Assembly (NCBI GenBank): GCA_040954595.2
Contig: CM082593.2
Location: forward strand, 6,138,001-6,202,000
Length of the DNA stretch: 64,000 nt
Direction of reading: 5' to 3'
Source: Balanoglossus misakiensis
Taxonomy: Eukaryota > Hemichordata
Positions 10,901-24,500 of this stretch are shown here, piece after piece; position 1 is the first letter of the stretch, and the number at the start of each line of letters is the position of its first letter. The translations under genes and the position numbers were made by a program. Under the pieces are notes generated by a model that saw nothing but the letters and a program-made list of their open reading frames with translations, searched no databases and was not told the DNA's origin.

Positions 10901-13900
10901 CCTTCGCTTTCCTTCGGCCTAAATTACGGAGCTACATCCGTCCTTCGGCGTTTAATTCGAAGCTAAACCAATCCCTTGGCCTCCAGCATACAGAAAACCG
11001 TGTCCTTCGCACTAAAATATGGAAAAATCAGTGTCCTTCGGTTTCCTTCGGCCAAAATTACGGAGCTACACCCGTCCTTAAGCTTTAATTACCGAACTAA
11101 ACCAGTCCTTCGGCCCCCAGCATAGAGAAAACCACGTCCTTCGCCCTAAAATATGGAGATATGAGCGTCCTTCGCTTTCCTTCGGCCTAAATTACGGAGC
11201 TACATCCGTCCTTCGGCGTTTAATTCGAAGCTAAACCAATCCCTTGGCCTCCAGCATACAGAAAACCGTGTCCTTCGCACTAAAATATGGAAAAATCAGT
11301 GTCCTTCGGTTTCCTTCGGCCAAAATTACGGAGCTACACCCGTCCTTAAGCTTTAATTACCGAACTAAACCAGTCCTTCGGCCCCCAGCATAGAGAAAAC
11401 CACGTCCTTCGCCCTAAAATATGGAGATATGAGCGTCCTTCGCTTTCCTTCGGCCTAAATTACGGAGCTACACCCGTCCTTCGGCGTTTAATTCGAAGCT
11501 AAACCAGTCCTTCGGCCACCAGCATACAGAAAACCTCGTCCTTCGGCCGAAAATAGGGATAAATCAGCGTCCTTCGGTTTCCTTCGCCCTAAATTACTGA
11601 GCTACACCTGTCCTTCGGCCACCAGCATACAGAAAACCACGTCCTTCGCACTAAAATACGGATAAATCAGCGTCCTTCGGTTTCCTTCGGCAAAAATTAC
11701 GGAGCTACACCCGTCCTTTGGCTTTAATTACTGAGCTAAACCTGTCCTTCGGCCTCTAGCATACAGAAAACCGTGTCCTTCGCACTAAAATATGGAAAAA
11801 TCAGTGTCCTTCGCTTTCCTTCGGCCAAAATTACGGAGCTGAACCCGTCCTGCGGCTTTAATTACCGAACTAAACCTGTCCTTCGGCCACCAGAATAATT
11901 AATTACCGAACTAAACCTATCCTTCGGCCACCAGCATAGAGAAAACCTTTTCCTTCGCACTTAAATATGGATAAATCAGCGTCCTTCGCTTTCCTTCGGC
12001 GTTTAATTCGAAGCTAAACCAGTCCTTCGGCCACCAGCATAGAGAAAACCACGTCCTTCGCCCTAAAATATGGAGATATGAGCGTCCTTCGCTTTCCTTC
12101 GGCCTAAATTACGGAGCTACATCCGTCCTTCGGCGTTTAATTCGAAGCTAAACCAATCCCTTGGCCTCCAGCATACAGAAAACCGTGTCCTTCGCACTAA
12201 AATATGGAAAAATCAGTGTCCTTCGGTTTCCTTCGGCCAAAATTACGGAGCTACACCCGTCCTTAAGCTTTAATTACCGAACTAAACCAGTCCTTCGGCC
12301 CCCAGCATAGAGAAAACCACGTCCTTCGCCCTAAAATATGGAGATATGAGCGTCCTTCGCTTTCCTTCGGCCTAAATTACGGAGCTACATCCGTCCTTCG
12401 GCGTTTAATTCGAAGCTAAACCAATCCCTTGGCCTCCAGCATACAGAAAACCGTGTCCTTCGCACTAAAATATGGAAAAATCAGTGTCCTTCGGTTTCCT
12501 TCGGCCAAAATTACGGAGCTACACCCGTCCTTAAGCTTTAATTACCGAACTAAACCAGTCCTTCGGCCCCCAGCATAGAGAAAACCACGTCCTTCGCCCT
12601 AAAATATGGAGATATGAGCGTCCTTCGCTTTCCTTCGGCCTAAATTACGGAGCTACACCCGTCCTTCGGCGTTTAATTCGAAGCTAAACCAGTCCTTCGG
12701 CCACCAGCATACAGAAAACCTCGTCCTTCGGCCGGAAATAGGGATAAATCAGCGTCCTTCGGTTTCCTTCGCCCTAAATTACTGAGCTACACCTGTCCTT
12801 CGGCCACCAGCATACAGAAAACCACGTCCTTCGCACTAAAATACGGATAAATCAGCGTCCTTCGGTTTCCTTCGGCAAAAATTACGGAGCTACACCCGTC
12901 CTTTGGCTTTAATTACTGAGCTAAACCTGTCCTTCGGCCTCTAGCATACAGAAAACCGTGTCCTTCGCACTAAAATATGGAAAAATCAGTGTCCTTCGCT
13001 TTCCTTCGGCCAAAATTACGGAGCTGAACCCGTCCTGCGGCTTTAATTACCGAACTAAACCTGTCCTTCGGCCACCAGAATAATTAATTACCGAACTAAA
13101 CCTATCCTTCGGCCACCAGCATAGAGAAAACCTTTTCCTTCGCACTTAAATATGGATAAATCAGCGTCCTTCGCTTTCCTTCGGCGTTTAATTCGAAGCT
13201 AAACCAGTCCTTCGGCCACCAGCATAGAGAAAACCTTTTCCTTCGCACTAAAATATGGAAAAAACAGTGTCCTTCAGTTTCCTTCGGTTTCCTTCGGTTT
13301 CCTTCGTTTTAGTCTCACCCAACCAAACTCCCATAGCAGATGCCAAACTGATTACACCCACCACACACGGCCTCGAACTTACCGTAGTGGTATCATTTTG
13401 AAGAGGGTCGTATTTATTGGTCTCGTTGTACGCATCCACGGCTAGAGTATACAGACCAATGTCGTCAGTGGTTAGTTCTTCTTGCAAGGTGATATTCCCA
13501 GTGTAACCATCAATGCCAAAATTGCTCGTTTCCAATGTTTCATTGGCTGCCAAAGAAAAGACAAGAGATCACTGTAAATATTATGACAGAACTTCATGAC
13601 CTCTGCGAGCGATCTGTGAAATTATTTTCACGAGTGATGCGGCGTTTTCTGCCGCAGTACATTCACGTCGAGCGAGTAATGAGAGGCAATACCAAAGTTA
13701 AGTAGAAGTGAACCACAGAATATAATCTGCAGTACATATATAATATTCATAAATACACCAGACTCACTGCTGGAACTTGCACTGTATTTTTCACTGCTAA
13801 TTTCATAGAATGTGTCTTCTGATACAATTCCATCATACGTTGCCGTGACGACGACGACCTGGGCACCCACGGTGTGGTTGTATGCGATCGTTTCTTCGTA

Positions 13901-16900
13901 CAGACTGGAGTCGAATAAGAGGCCTTCTTCCACCGGTGGAGGGGTGGAAAAGGACGTTGTCCAGGTGAACGTGGTTGGCATGGCATCAGTGGCGGGACTT
14001 GCAGTCTGTGGCGGCGTTCCAGTGACCGGGCTGCCGCTGAAAGGCGGAGTGCCGGTACCGGTGGCCGGAGATCCTGTCTCAGGGCTGCCGCTGACAGGTC
14101 GAGTGGCGGTCGCGAGACTCCCTGTTGCGGGAACTTCGGTTACAGTCGATCCTGTCACGGGACTTCCGGTGCCAGAGACCAGGGTCGATGGAGGCGATTC
14201 GCTGTAGAGAGTCGTGGCCATTAGCGGCGTGGTAGGTATCACAGTCGGGGCTGGTGTCACTGTGATGTTGACGAAGGTTGTATTCTTCAGACTTACGTCA
14301 TCCAGATTGTAGGCTTCAACCTCTACATTATAGGATCCAGCCATATCGGTAAGAATCCTGGCACTTACGACAACCCCGGTGTATTCTGTGGTAAAACACA
14401 ATATATAGTATAATGTCTTTGAACTGGATGTGTATGTGTATATACCTACTAGTATCTAGTCATACAAGAGTGATTCTATGCTGCATGCATGCGTGTGTAG
14501 GCAAGTAGTAGGTCAGTGTCTAATATATGTACGGGAGTATGAGCAAAGCGTACCTTCTACGTAGAAGCAGTTATCGCACCCGTCTTGGTCGATGATGGAG
14601 TAGAGGACAACTTCATTGAGGCCAATGTCAGGATCTTCTGTTGCCAAAGTCACAATCTGAAGTAAACAAAGAGCAAGTTCCCATAATATTGGTCAGCCAT
14701 GTAATGAACAACGGAATCTACACTGACTTGTACATGCTAAGACCTTCGCCGTAAAGGCTATGAACAAGAAATATCCATATGCATGATATGCGACCACAAT
14801 AAAAATAAATGTGAGCAGCCACTCTCATTTCCAATACATGTACATTAATGCTTTACTTACAGTAACACCAGCTGCGTCACTCTCAGACAATTCCCCTTGG
14901 TATTGAGATTCCGTGAAGCTGGGTGGATTATCATTGACGTCAAGCACTGTTATGGTCGAGACGATGGTAGAATTGAGTTGGTAGTCTATACCCATGTCTT
15001 CGGCCTGTAAATGAGCAATGTAAAACCATAAAATGCAACCATGGGTATAATTGGTAATTTCATGTTGTCTACTGTTTGGGTACTGGTTGGGTGGGTTTGT
15101 GGGTGGATCAACTTACCATAATGACCAAGCTGTAAGACGGTATGTTTTCTCTGTCGAGTGCATTCAATACAAACAGTTCTCCGGTGGTTTGGTTTATGTA
15201 GAACTGATCGTCTGTAAAACAAAATAGCATGAAAAAGACAATCATGATGTCAGCACATGGTGGCGACAATGTTTTATGCAACAGAAAGTCACGTGTATTC
15301 ACATAATGTTTTGGTATTTGATAGTCTGGGGAGCAGCCGCAGACAAGGTAGGGATCGAACCAGAATAGCCACGTGTACAATGACTTACCATCGTCGCCCT
15401 CAATTATGTAATATCCGATCTCGCCATTCTGTTCCAAGTCTACATCAGTAGCAGCGATAGTTCCAAGGAACGTCATCGTGATCGCATTCTCCATGACTGA
15501 AAAGGCGTACGTGGAGGAGTTGAATGCGGGCGAGTTGTCATTATCATCGGTTACAAAAACGGTGACCTGCGCAGTATGGAAAAAAGACATCAGCTGTCGT
15601 GAACACGTAAAGAAGTAAGTATATCGACGAACACCGCAATACACGTAGTTTGTAAGTCTTAGCATGTGATAGTGTTGATAACAGTTATACACAGGCAAGT
15701 GTTTCATAATTTTGCTTTCGTGAGATAAGCGTAAAAGATTCGCCGATTCAGAAGCACACCACGGGAAATCAAAGAGTTGATCATGTCGACCTGGAGCAAG
15801 ATATCCTCTGCAACTCAAGCGAACGTAAAGTGATCAATTACCGTCGAATAAGAGTCCGGGTAGGCAGGTGCGACGTTTGCCCATGCTCTGACTGTAAGAT
15901 CATAGACGTCTCGATCTTCCCTGTCCAAAGGTACCAGCGTTGTTATGACGCCCTGGTTGGTCGAAAAGTCAAACATATTCAATTTCAACGGGCGGAACTC
16001 AATCCTCATATATACTAGGCAATAACGTATACATTGTTGTCAATCAAAGTTCGCTGAATTTGTCATTAATGTTGGCAACCTAACTAATACGCATCACTGT
16101 AAGAATGTAACCATAGTAACATTACTACTTATAAAGTGTAACTTACTGTGTCAGGATTAATTTCAAACAGAGCCACGTCACTGGGCAGCAGGCCATAAGA
16201 AACGTTCACACCTGGAGTTTCGACTGTAGCATACACTGTTGTGACGTAGGTACCTGCAAACACGCGTGTACAAAGCAAAGTTTGTGTATTATGTGGTCAA
16301 AACGATCGAATCAGATACCCATGACTGCATGGTTAGGTAAAGAAGTTGCTGTGTTTAAATATACCATCCTTGTCTGATTTCTATATAGCTAGAAACGAAC
16401 CATACTCCCCATGTTATATCAAAGGGGCAATGTTGGCATGTTCCAGAACTGTATCTATGAAAAATAGTTTAGATTCAATCTCGCGGAGTGATATGTGCAA
16501 CGCAGCTTACCAAGAGGCTCGTTTTCTCTGACGTCATCCTGGTAATTGGTGTCATTGAACCGTGGGAAGTCGTAGATGGTGTCGTAGACGATTATGGCGA
16601 CGTCGACGTATCCGCTGAGCGGCGGATTGCCAAGGTCTGTAGCCACGGCCTCGATGACCATCATGTAGGCGGTGACGTTGGTTATGTCTAAAGGTTCCAG
16701 GATGCCCTCCTCGTACATGAGCGTGCTGAAAATCGAGCAAAGCAAAGTTGATCTGTCCGGATTCAAATTAAAATGTCAGCAATACCAATATGCAATCTCG
16801 GCTTCATGTATACTAAAGTTGCTTAAGGCAGTATACTCAAACGATCAAATTTTAAATTACCGAAAAAGTTATATGTAGTACAGATACTATTACTCTGCTA

Positions 16901-19900
16901 ATAATCCTACCTGTCTATAGCTTTTGCTATCTGTACAACACCGCTGCACTCGTCGACGGTGAAATACTCGCTTCCGTTGCCACGGAGACTGTAAAGCAGG
17001 TTGGCATTGGTCCCCTCGTCGCCGTCGGTGGCGTTCACCTGTAGCAGCGACAGGCCCGGCAGACTTCCGTCGATGGTGGCGGTGGTGTAGTTATGCTGAC
17101 AAAATAGCGGGTTGACGTCGTTGACGTCCAGTATGTCGATGGTGACGGGAACCGACGCGCTCAGGCCGGTGTCGTTCTCTGGCGTGTCCGTCGCAACCAC
17201 TTCAAAGGTGTAGAGGGTTACGTTCTCTCGGTCCAGATTGCCAGCGACGGTGATGGTTCCGTTGTTATCAATGGCGAACGGCACGTAGACTGTGGAATAA
17301 TTTGATCGATAAAGGCGTTTTGAGTGGCAAATGGTTGTAAGAGTGTAGGACAGCTGTATAAATCAACTTGACATGTGTTCATTGAAAGTAAAGCATTTCG
17401 TTTGTTGAAAATACAATTCATGTAGAAAGTCACAGTTCCTGATTACATTCTGTAAAAGCATATATTTTAAATCATTTATAGCATGAGAAAAAACTTAGAA
17501 TTTTCCGTAGTCTGGTCCCCTGTCCCATATTGCTACCACTGCCTTTCCGTTCTTTACTGCTGGTAGCACGTGCACACACCATATTTGATCTATGAATTTT
17601 AGAATATGATAAGGTTTTTTGAAGTATTTCCAGCTCTGAGAAGACAAGCGCACCTACCGTCACTGGAAATATCATAGACCAGTTCGCCTGCCGGGCCGCT
17701 GTTGTAGTCGTACGCCGTCACCGTGGTGACGTAGTCGCCTTCTGTCGCGTTTTCGTACACGACGTCACGGTATGCTGGTTGAGGGAACTGAGGCGGTACA
17801 TTGAGGAAATCACCGACGTCGATTGTGATATTGCTGTACGCCTCCTGGTCTGTGTCATATCCAGAATTGTAGGCCATCACCGTGATGTTGTACGTATAGC
17901 GACCGGTGATGTTGAAGTACAGAGAATCGGCGACTGTGATGGTGCCTGCAGATACGTATATAAAATTGTCCGTTAGTGCCACTTGCATAAAATAAATCTG
18001 CGTCTAAAAATGTACAAAAAGTATTGGAATGAAACTCGTTGAACATTGAATCGAGAATACCACTTACCCGTGTTTCTGTCGATTTCAAATTTGCCGAAGT
18101 CCCCGTCTACGAAATAATACTGCACTCGATTATTTCTGTCGTCAACATCGCCGTCGTCGGCTGCTATTTCGCCAACGTAATTCCCGACGGGTTCCAACTC
18201 CGACACTTCGTAATGGTATGTTCCGTCGGGGTCAAAGGTCGGTTCCTCGTCATTCTGATCCAGAACCGTTATCGTAAGACTTGCAGTGGTCGAATTTGCG
18301 TAATTTTCATAATTGCTGGCCTGAATCTGTACAATACACAACAAAATATCAGAGCTGTTACGTAGTACGTGTCAATACTAGCAGTATCGCGTTTTTACAT
18401 TTTCCCCCATAGTTCTATTATATAAAACACGTTTACTCTATATATCCCATTACTACAGCATGTCCACGTCATGTTTGGCTTTCTGAGTGACACAGAAAAA
18501 TTTGCAACTAGCGATAAATTTCATAATTTGATCCTAACCTCAAGGTCGTACGTTCCCACCGCCTCGCTGTCCAGGTTGCCATTGGTAACGACGCGAGCAA
18601 AACCATCCTCCTCCACACTGATGTTGAACTGCTCAGATCCAGCTCCAGACAGAAGCAGGTAGATGTCGCCATTGCTTTCAATGTCCGCATCCGAAACAAG
18701 AATCTCTGGAATCTGAATCATGTTGAATTAGAATCGGACGGTGTAAACGACAACGCCAATCTCCAGGACCATACACTATCGCGTTTGTGGGTATATAGGG
18801 TACTGTTGTCGGCCAAACGGGAAAAACCGACTGTGGCTCAATAAAAATGGGGTGGAGCGTCGTGAAAATAGCAGGATACGCCCTGGGGTTTCTCTGGGGT
18901 AACTGCATATACTTACAATCATAACGTAGGCTCCCGCATCTGAATTTTCCCTGATATCACCAGAATACGAATCGTGAGCGAACTCGGGGTCGTTGTCGTT
19001 GGCGTCCAACACTGTGATGACGACTTCGGTTACGGACTGAAATGAAAATACAATGTCGCTACAGTTTCATCGTCTCGCTCTTGGGAATGTGAACTGGGTC
19101 AAATTAAAAAAAAAACATTTATGGCAACATCTGAATCGCCTGAAGGTCTTACCGTTCTTGGGGCGTAACCTTCATCCACAGCGTTCACTATCAAGGTGTA
19201 CGTGTCCTCAGTCTCTCTGTCGATGTCACCTATCTTATATATGGCACCATCCTGAAAGACAACCAAGAAAAAACATTAATGTGACGGAATACCAGAAGGA
19301 AGTCAGGTTAAGATGTTTGACGGACTCGGAACAAAAAAAAATACATGAACGGGCTTGACACATACAGAGGCAGGCAGAGAAACCAAGACAGACAGACAGA
19401 GACAAACAGACAGAGCAAAATACAGATAGACAGACAGACACACACAGAGAGACAAACAGACAGAGCGAGAGACAGAGAGACAGACATACATACATACATG
19501 TACATACATACATACATACATACATACATACATACATACATACATACATACATACATACATACATACATACATACATACATACATACATACATACATACA
19601 TACATACATACATACATACATACATACATACATACATACATACATACATACATACATACATACATACATACATACATACATACATACATACATACATACA
19701 TACAAAGATAAACAGACAAACAGACATACAGACTGACTGACAGACTTTGAAACTTACCTGGGTAATGTTAAACTTATCTCTATCCCCAAAACTGATGCCA
19801 TAATTTGTGATAAGGGACCCAGTGTCCGGATCTTGGGCATTCACGACTCCGATAAAGGTTCCATCATTTTCATCTTCCGAGACACTGAAGCTGTATTTCG

Positions 19901-20383
19901 TCTCATTGAAAATGGGGTCTCCCAGATTACAAGGGCCCTATTACAAGGGAACAATTGGTAAACTGTCAGTTACTGGATGACAAACATCAACTAAATCAAA
20001 GACACGTCTCATTTGATCCCAAGTTTCCTTTCGCGGGAAGGCCAATCTTAAAAGGTCGCTGAACTGTCTATATTTCTCACCTCCACTGTTATCCTAACTG
20101 TCGCTGTGTCGTTCGTTTTGCTCTGGTCCCCAACATACTCGGTCGGATTGTAGACGACAACTTGCACTTGGATGATCTCTCCTGTTAAGTTACCAAGCTG
20201 TTCGCTGAGGTACATCTCGCCAGTGTCGCTGTTGATTTGTAGCTTTTCGTAACTATCTCCATCTACAATCTCGTAAACCACTTTCCCGTTCTGGTCGACG
20301 TCTCCATCGGTTGCCTTTGATGTGAATATGATGCGAGTTATCGATCAGTTCATGCAAATATCGCGAAAATGACATATGCAGTG

Positions 20384-20456
<73 letters not shown>

Positions 20457-21511
20457 CCACCACCACCACCACCACCACCACCACCACCATCATCATCCTC
20501 ATCAAAAATGTGCCAATACTTTACGGATGCCCGTCTTACCGTAACGTTGACGATGACCTGGTTGCTAGTGTCGTTTTTGACCGTGGCGTTGTAATCTCGT
20601 TTCACCAAAACAGGAAGATTGTCGTTCACATCAAGGACTTCAACTTGAACTTCTGTAAAACCCTGACAATAAAAAAACACAAACAAGAGTTTTCTAATAC
20701 TGCGAAACCATCGTAGTGTCGATATTTTGTCACCACCGCCAGTGCCATCAAATAAAGTTCTTTCTCAACATTATGCCAGCCTCTGAAAAGCGACACGAAC
20801 AGCATAAATATCGTGCTCTATTGTGGTTGTCATGGTAATTTCAGTAATGTCGGACGATATACTTACCGTTCTCGATGGTAGACCGTCGTCCTCTGCGACA
20901 ACAAACAAAATGTACCTTGGCTGCGTCTCTCGGTCGATTGTCCCAGCTGTTGTAATGGTCCCATTCTGAAAGATGCAAAACATGAAGTCTTCGTGTTTGT
21001 AAGTTTAACCCCCGCACATGTGCCATTCAATTTGAGATTTTCTACTTTACCATTTTAATTGAAATCATAAATATTATCGAAAATGTACATGCAATTGAAT
21101 TAAATTGAGATAACATTTCACCATGTCAAAGCTATCGGACTAGAATTCAGTGAAATCTGGTCAGACCACGGTTTCCACAGCATTTCTCTGAATGTTTCTT
21201 TCTTTCTTTCCACAGGCGTCCCTTCACCCAATCTATCATTATCGACTTTGTTAGTTTCTTATTGGTGTAGTTAAAGTGGTATCTCTACCTCTGAGATATG
21301 AAACCGCCCCTCTTCATTTCCATAAAGAATCGCGTAACTGGTGACCTCTCCATCCGCGTCCTCTGCAAACACTTGTCCGACGACTTCACCGATGCTTCCT
21401 CCTGGATAGTCGTTCTCCACGGTTGACATGCGATAGCTGGTTTCGTTGAATACAGGATTATACATATTGCTGTCATTCAAGGCCTGCAACATACAATTGG
21501 CCATTATTCGA

Positions 21512-21542
<31 letters not shown>

Positions 21543-24500
21543 TGTATGTATGTATGTATGTATGTATGTATGTATGTATGTATGTATGTATGTATGTATG
21601 TATGTGTGTATGTATGTATGTATGTATGTATGTATGTATGTATGTATGTATGTATGTATGTATGTATGTATGTATGTATGTATGTATGTATGTATGTATC
21701 TATGTATCTATGTATCTATGTATGTATCTATGTATGTATCTATGTATGACACTTGCAATTGCAATTGTCCATGGTTCTGTCAGATGAATGCACAATCATA
21801 TTACGAACGTATAAAACTTACCAGTAGCGTCGCTTGCACCATCGTAGTGCCATTCAGAACTCCACTGACGTCATACGGCACAGGATTGAACGCTTCGACG
21901 TCCACAGTGAGCGTTTCGCCGACATCTTCGATGAAAACCACGGATGAGATGTACACCTCGCCAGTCACCTCGTCGACGTCGAAGTACAGGTAATCGGTGC
22001 TGTCACTCTCCGCGATGGCGTATCTCACTTCGCTGTTGTCACCGTCGTCCACATCTGAAGCCTGTGTGAAATATGCAAAACAAATGTCATGCAATGTTGA
22101 TTTTGAGGGCGGCGATCGTTGTATGCCCATGCGCCAAACCAGAGACTCTGGTTTAACAAAAACTTGTATACGGTCAATACCATAATGCAATGTGCTGTCC
22201 TAGCAACAGACAAGATGGCGGCGACTATAGTCTGTCGGTAATCGAGAAAAGACAGCAAATTGGGTGAAAGAAGCGACAAAACCAAAGGCTACTGATATAT
22301 GGTGCAGATGAAATATCGAAGGAAGCAAAAACAGTCCACTATTTGAATGCGTCGAACACAAAATTTGCAGAACACGTGGATTGGACGCAATGTTCTTTAA
22401 ACACGAAATTCCAGTTGGAAATTGAACTCGCCTGTCCCTATGTCTGATCATGGAGGTACTGAGAGAGTCTGATTCATAATCAGTCGGAAGACTTACCCGA
22501 ACAGTGGCCACTTTGAAGCCAGCCATTCCTTCCAGGGCGTTGCCTTCGTAAAAACTTTCCTCGAACTGGGGGGCATTGTCGTTGATGTCTTCCAGATACA
22601 CTGTGACTAAAGTCTCGCCCGTTCTCGGACTCTCGCCACCGTCGACCGCCAAGACGTAGACGCGTAGCACCGACTGCATTTCACGATCCAGAGGTCCAAG
22701 AGTTTCGACCAGTCCATCTCCACTTACAGTGAAGTTGCTGCAGACAGACAAAAAGATGTGACGATAGTTTTTTCAGTGCACCGAAAAAAAACTTATCCTC
22801 ATTTTCAGTTAGGCCTACTATTTCGCTATCTCTTTGTCTGTTCTATTAAAGTTCGATGTTTCAATATGGCATTTTCACATTAAGCTGGGAAAGCCAGCTA
22901 AAGTACTTACAGATAACACGCAAAGAGACTCAAAGGAATTTTAAATTTCTTACTTACTTTTGCATAGGTTCTGCTATCAGGAATTGCAATTCAGCGTTTT
23001 GTCCGTCATCGGAATCACTAGCCTGGTTGGGAAAGCAAAAAATATAGTTATTATTTACTAACACATTCACGCCAATGATTCCAATATGAAAATACCATTC
23101 ATATATCCAAATCTTTTGCATGTACGATATTTCCCAATTGCACATACAATTTTGTGATGCGTTTAAACAATACGAGGCAATTTTACCTGAACGTATGTGA
23201 TAATTATAGCATTCTCTTCTTCCAGAATAGTCACGGTTTGATTGGCCGCTTCGATGATGGGATCGTTGTCATTGACATCGGTGACTGTGACCAACAAGTA
23301 GGTGTCGTCTGCTGTCTACAAAGCCAATCGTTTATAGTTATAAGCTTCATTCATATATTCACTTAAAAAATTATTTAACCATATTGAGTGATATGAGATT
23401 CTAGACGGCAACAAACGTCGACTTCACCACCCAAAGAGTGATTTTACGTGTTGTGGGTATAGGCATGGCACACACACTTTGAGACAACATCATCGCCCTT
23501 CTCGACACTGTTGTAAATATAATAGCGGTGCACAAGCTTCACTCCCATAAATTATTATAAATCACTATCCCCGAAGGGGAGTAACATTTTTATAACTACA
23601 CCAAAGTTTCCTGTTTGATGCAGTGGAATGTTTCATGGTAGATTCGAAGAATTGCGCATGACAAAATACAAAAAAATACGATTCAAGAGACTTACATAAT
23701 AGCCATCTGTCACAGACACGGTCATGTTGTGCTCAAGCATATTTTCTCGGTCCAACAAGTCGTAGGTAAATACCTCTCCACTGTTGAATGGTCATAAAAA
23801 ATAAATATGATTGTTTAATTATTTGAAAGGATTTTAGTCAGTTGCACAAGACATGACATGTACAAAAAAGCGCTGGGATTGCGATCTCAAAATTTCACTT
23901 ACGTTTGAGAGTCCATGCGGTAGTAGCCATCGTCAGAAACATTGGCGCCATTTCCGAAAGAAAATGTCAGTTGATCTCCATCGACATCAGATGCCTGTTG
24001 GAATAGTAGAAGTAGTAGTTATAGGTACGTGGCACTCACAATCGTCCACATAACACACCGGAACAACATACTGTTGTGAGATTATTGAAGATTTCAAAGG
24101 GTTGTAGAGGGGGTCGATATTGAACTTCGTATCCAGTCATTTGTAGATTTTTGCCTTTTCCTTTGAATGCAACATTTTTTGTATAAGTAACATGTGACAA
24201 AAGTTAGCAACACACCGTGAGCTTGATCACAGAAGCGCCAACGAGAGCGCCCTCACTTATGGCTGCCTCAAACGGGGCATCGGAGAACATCGGAGGCTCG
24301 TCATTCACGTTGATAACATCGATGTACACTTCTGTCAAATTAAATCTGAGAAGCAAAAGAAACCCGCAAAATATACACAAGTAAATATCAGTTGAATATA
24401 AAATGTCACATTGTTTTTCTGTCTCGTATTCCAAGGTTTGCAATTTTCAAATTTGTTCATATCCCACATACAGCTAGACAAACCTTAGTCCCCCCCCCAA

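Larger units (their letters stand above)
6932..13312. repeat. Inverted pair of tandem-repeat arrays (about 31-bp monomers), foldback-like element inside a cadherin intron
   Basis: The left arm, about 6932-8460, is built of monomers starting GAAGGAC followed by about 24 varying bases. The right arm, about 8813-13312, is the same family read in reverse (GTCCTTC). At least four monomer types recur in order, with cores such as ctgatttttccat, ggttttctgtatgct, tggtttagcttcg and gggtgtagctccg. The outer ends match as inverted copies (CTAAAACGAAGGAAACCGAAGG on the left and its complement on the right). Between the arms lie about 350 bp of unrelated DNA, and a MITE interrupts the start of the right arm. 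Foldback transposons (Drosophila FB, sea urchin TU) have long inverted ends made of tandem sub-repeats, and this matches that plan; no transposase is visible. Confidence 0.85.
2043..13546 (-). other. Cadherin exons 41-53: membrane-proximal EC repeats, interrupted by the satellite intron
   Basis: Exons: 13546-13383, 6664-6478, 6245-6037, 5739-5527, 5414-5310, 5080-4966, 4714-4428, 4281-4129, 3754-3636, 3349-3222, 2932-2792, 2680-2535, 2246-2043. Linkers include GFDNEAPLF and FTPYIEP (both degenerate), TDVNDNLPVF, QDVNDHSPVF, FDPDFNQPIF and TDLNEAPYF. Many pairs here lack the complete calcium signature. The end of exon 4281-4129 is uncertain: I used the donor after YYK, which is in phase and gives a normal EC spacing, but the frame stays open and protein-like to about 4075, where a weaker donor (gtgtga) would also be in phase. 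The intron between 13383 and 6664 is 6,718 bp and mostly tandem repeat. Confidence 0.84.
14554..22061 (-). other. Cadherin exons 21-39: repeated two-EC exon cassettes
   Basis: Exons: 22061-21822, 21483-21289, 20965-20867, 20662-20540, 20314-20081, 19937-19758, 19251-19153, 19036-18917, 18712-18539, 18326-18068, 17945-17658, 17289-16911, 16725-16511, 16253-16147, 15952-15842, 15566-15389, 15211-15117, 15004-14861, 14656-14554. Exons 20965-20867 and 19251-19153 are both exactly 99 bp in phase 0 and encode homologous segments (GTIDRETQPRYILFVVAEDD and GDIDRETEDTYTLIVNAVDE). Exons 22061-21822 and 20314-20081 are also homologous, each ending in an AFNP or VYNP stretch rather than AxDxG. The following exons start with degenerate linkers (MYNPVFNETSY, LGDPIFNETKY). 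This points to duplication of a unit of two EC repeats. Confidence 0.87.

Noticed and set aside
6932-13312. CRISPR-like pattern of short conserved GAAGGAC pieces with varying 24-base interiors
   Set aside because: The interiors themselves recur in a fixed order in higher-order units and lie in an animal intron; this is satellite, not repeat-spacer DNA.
13812-14207. 131-codon plus-strand open frame
   Set aside because: It is the reverse strand of the Ser/Thr/Pro-rich cadherin exon and has no domain or splice context.
19235-19844. Long open frames of Met-Tyr-Val-Cys or Ile-His-Thr repeats
   Set aside because: They are translations of the TACA/TATG microsatellite; all frames are open.
20345-20716. 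Open frames with poly-Asp and poly-Ile runs
   Set aside because: These are trinucleotide repeat artefacts next to the genuine exon 20662-20540.
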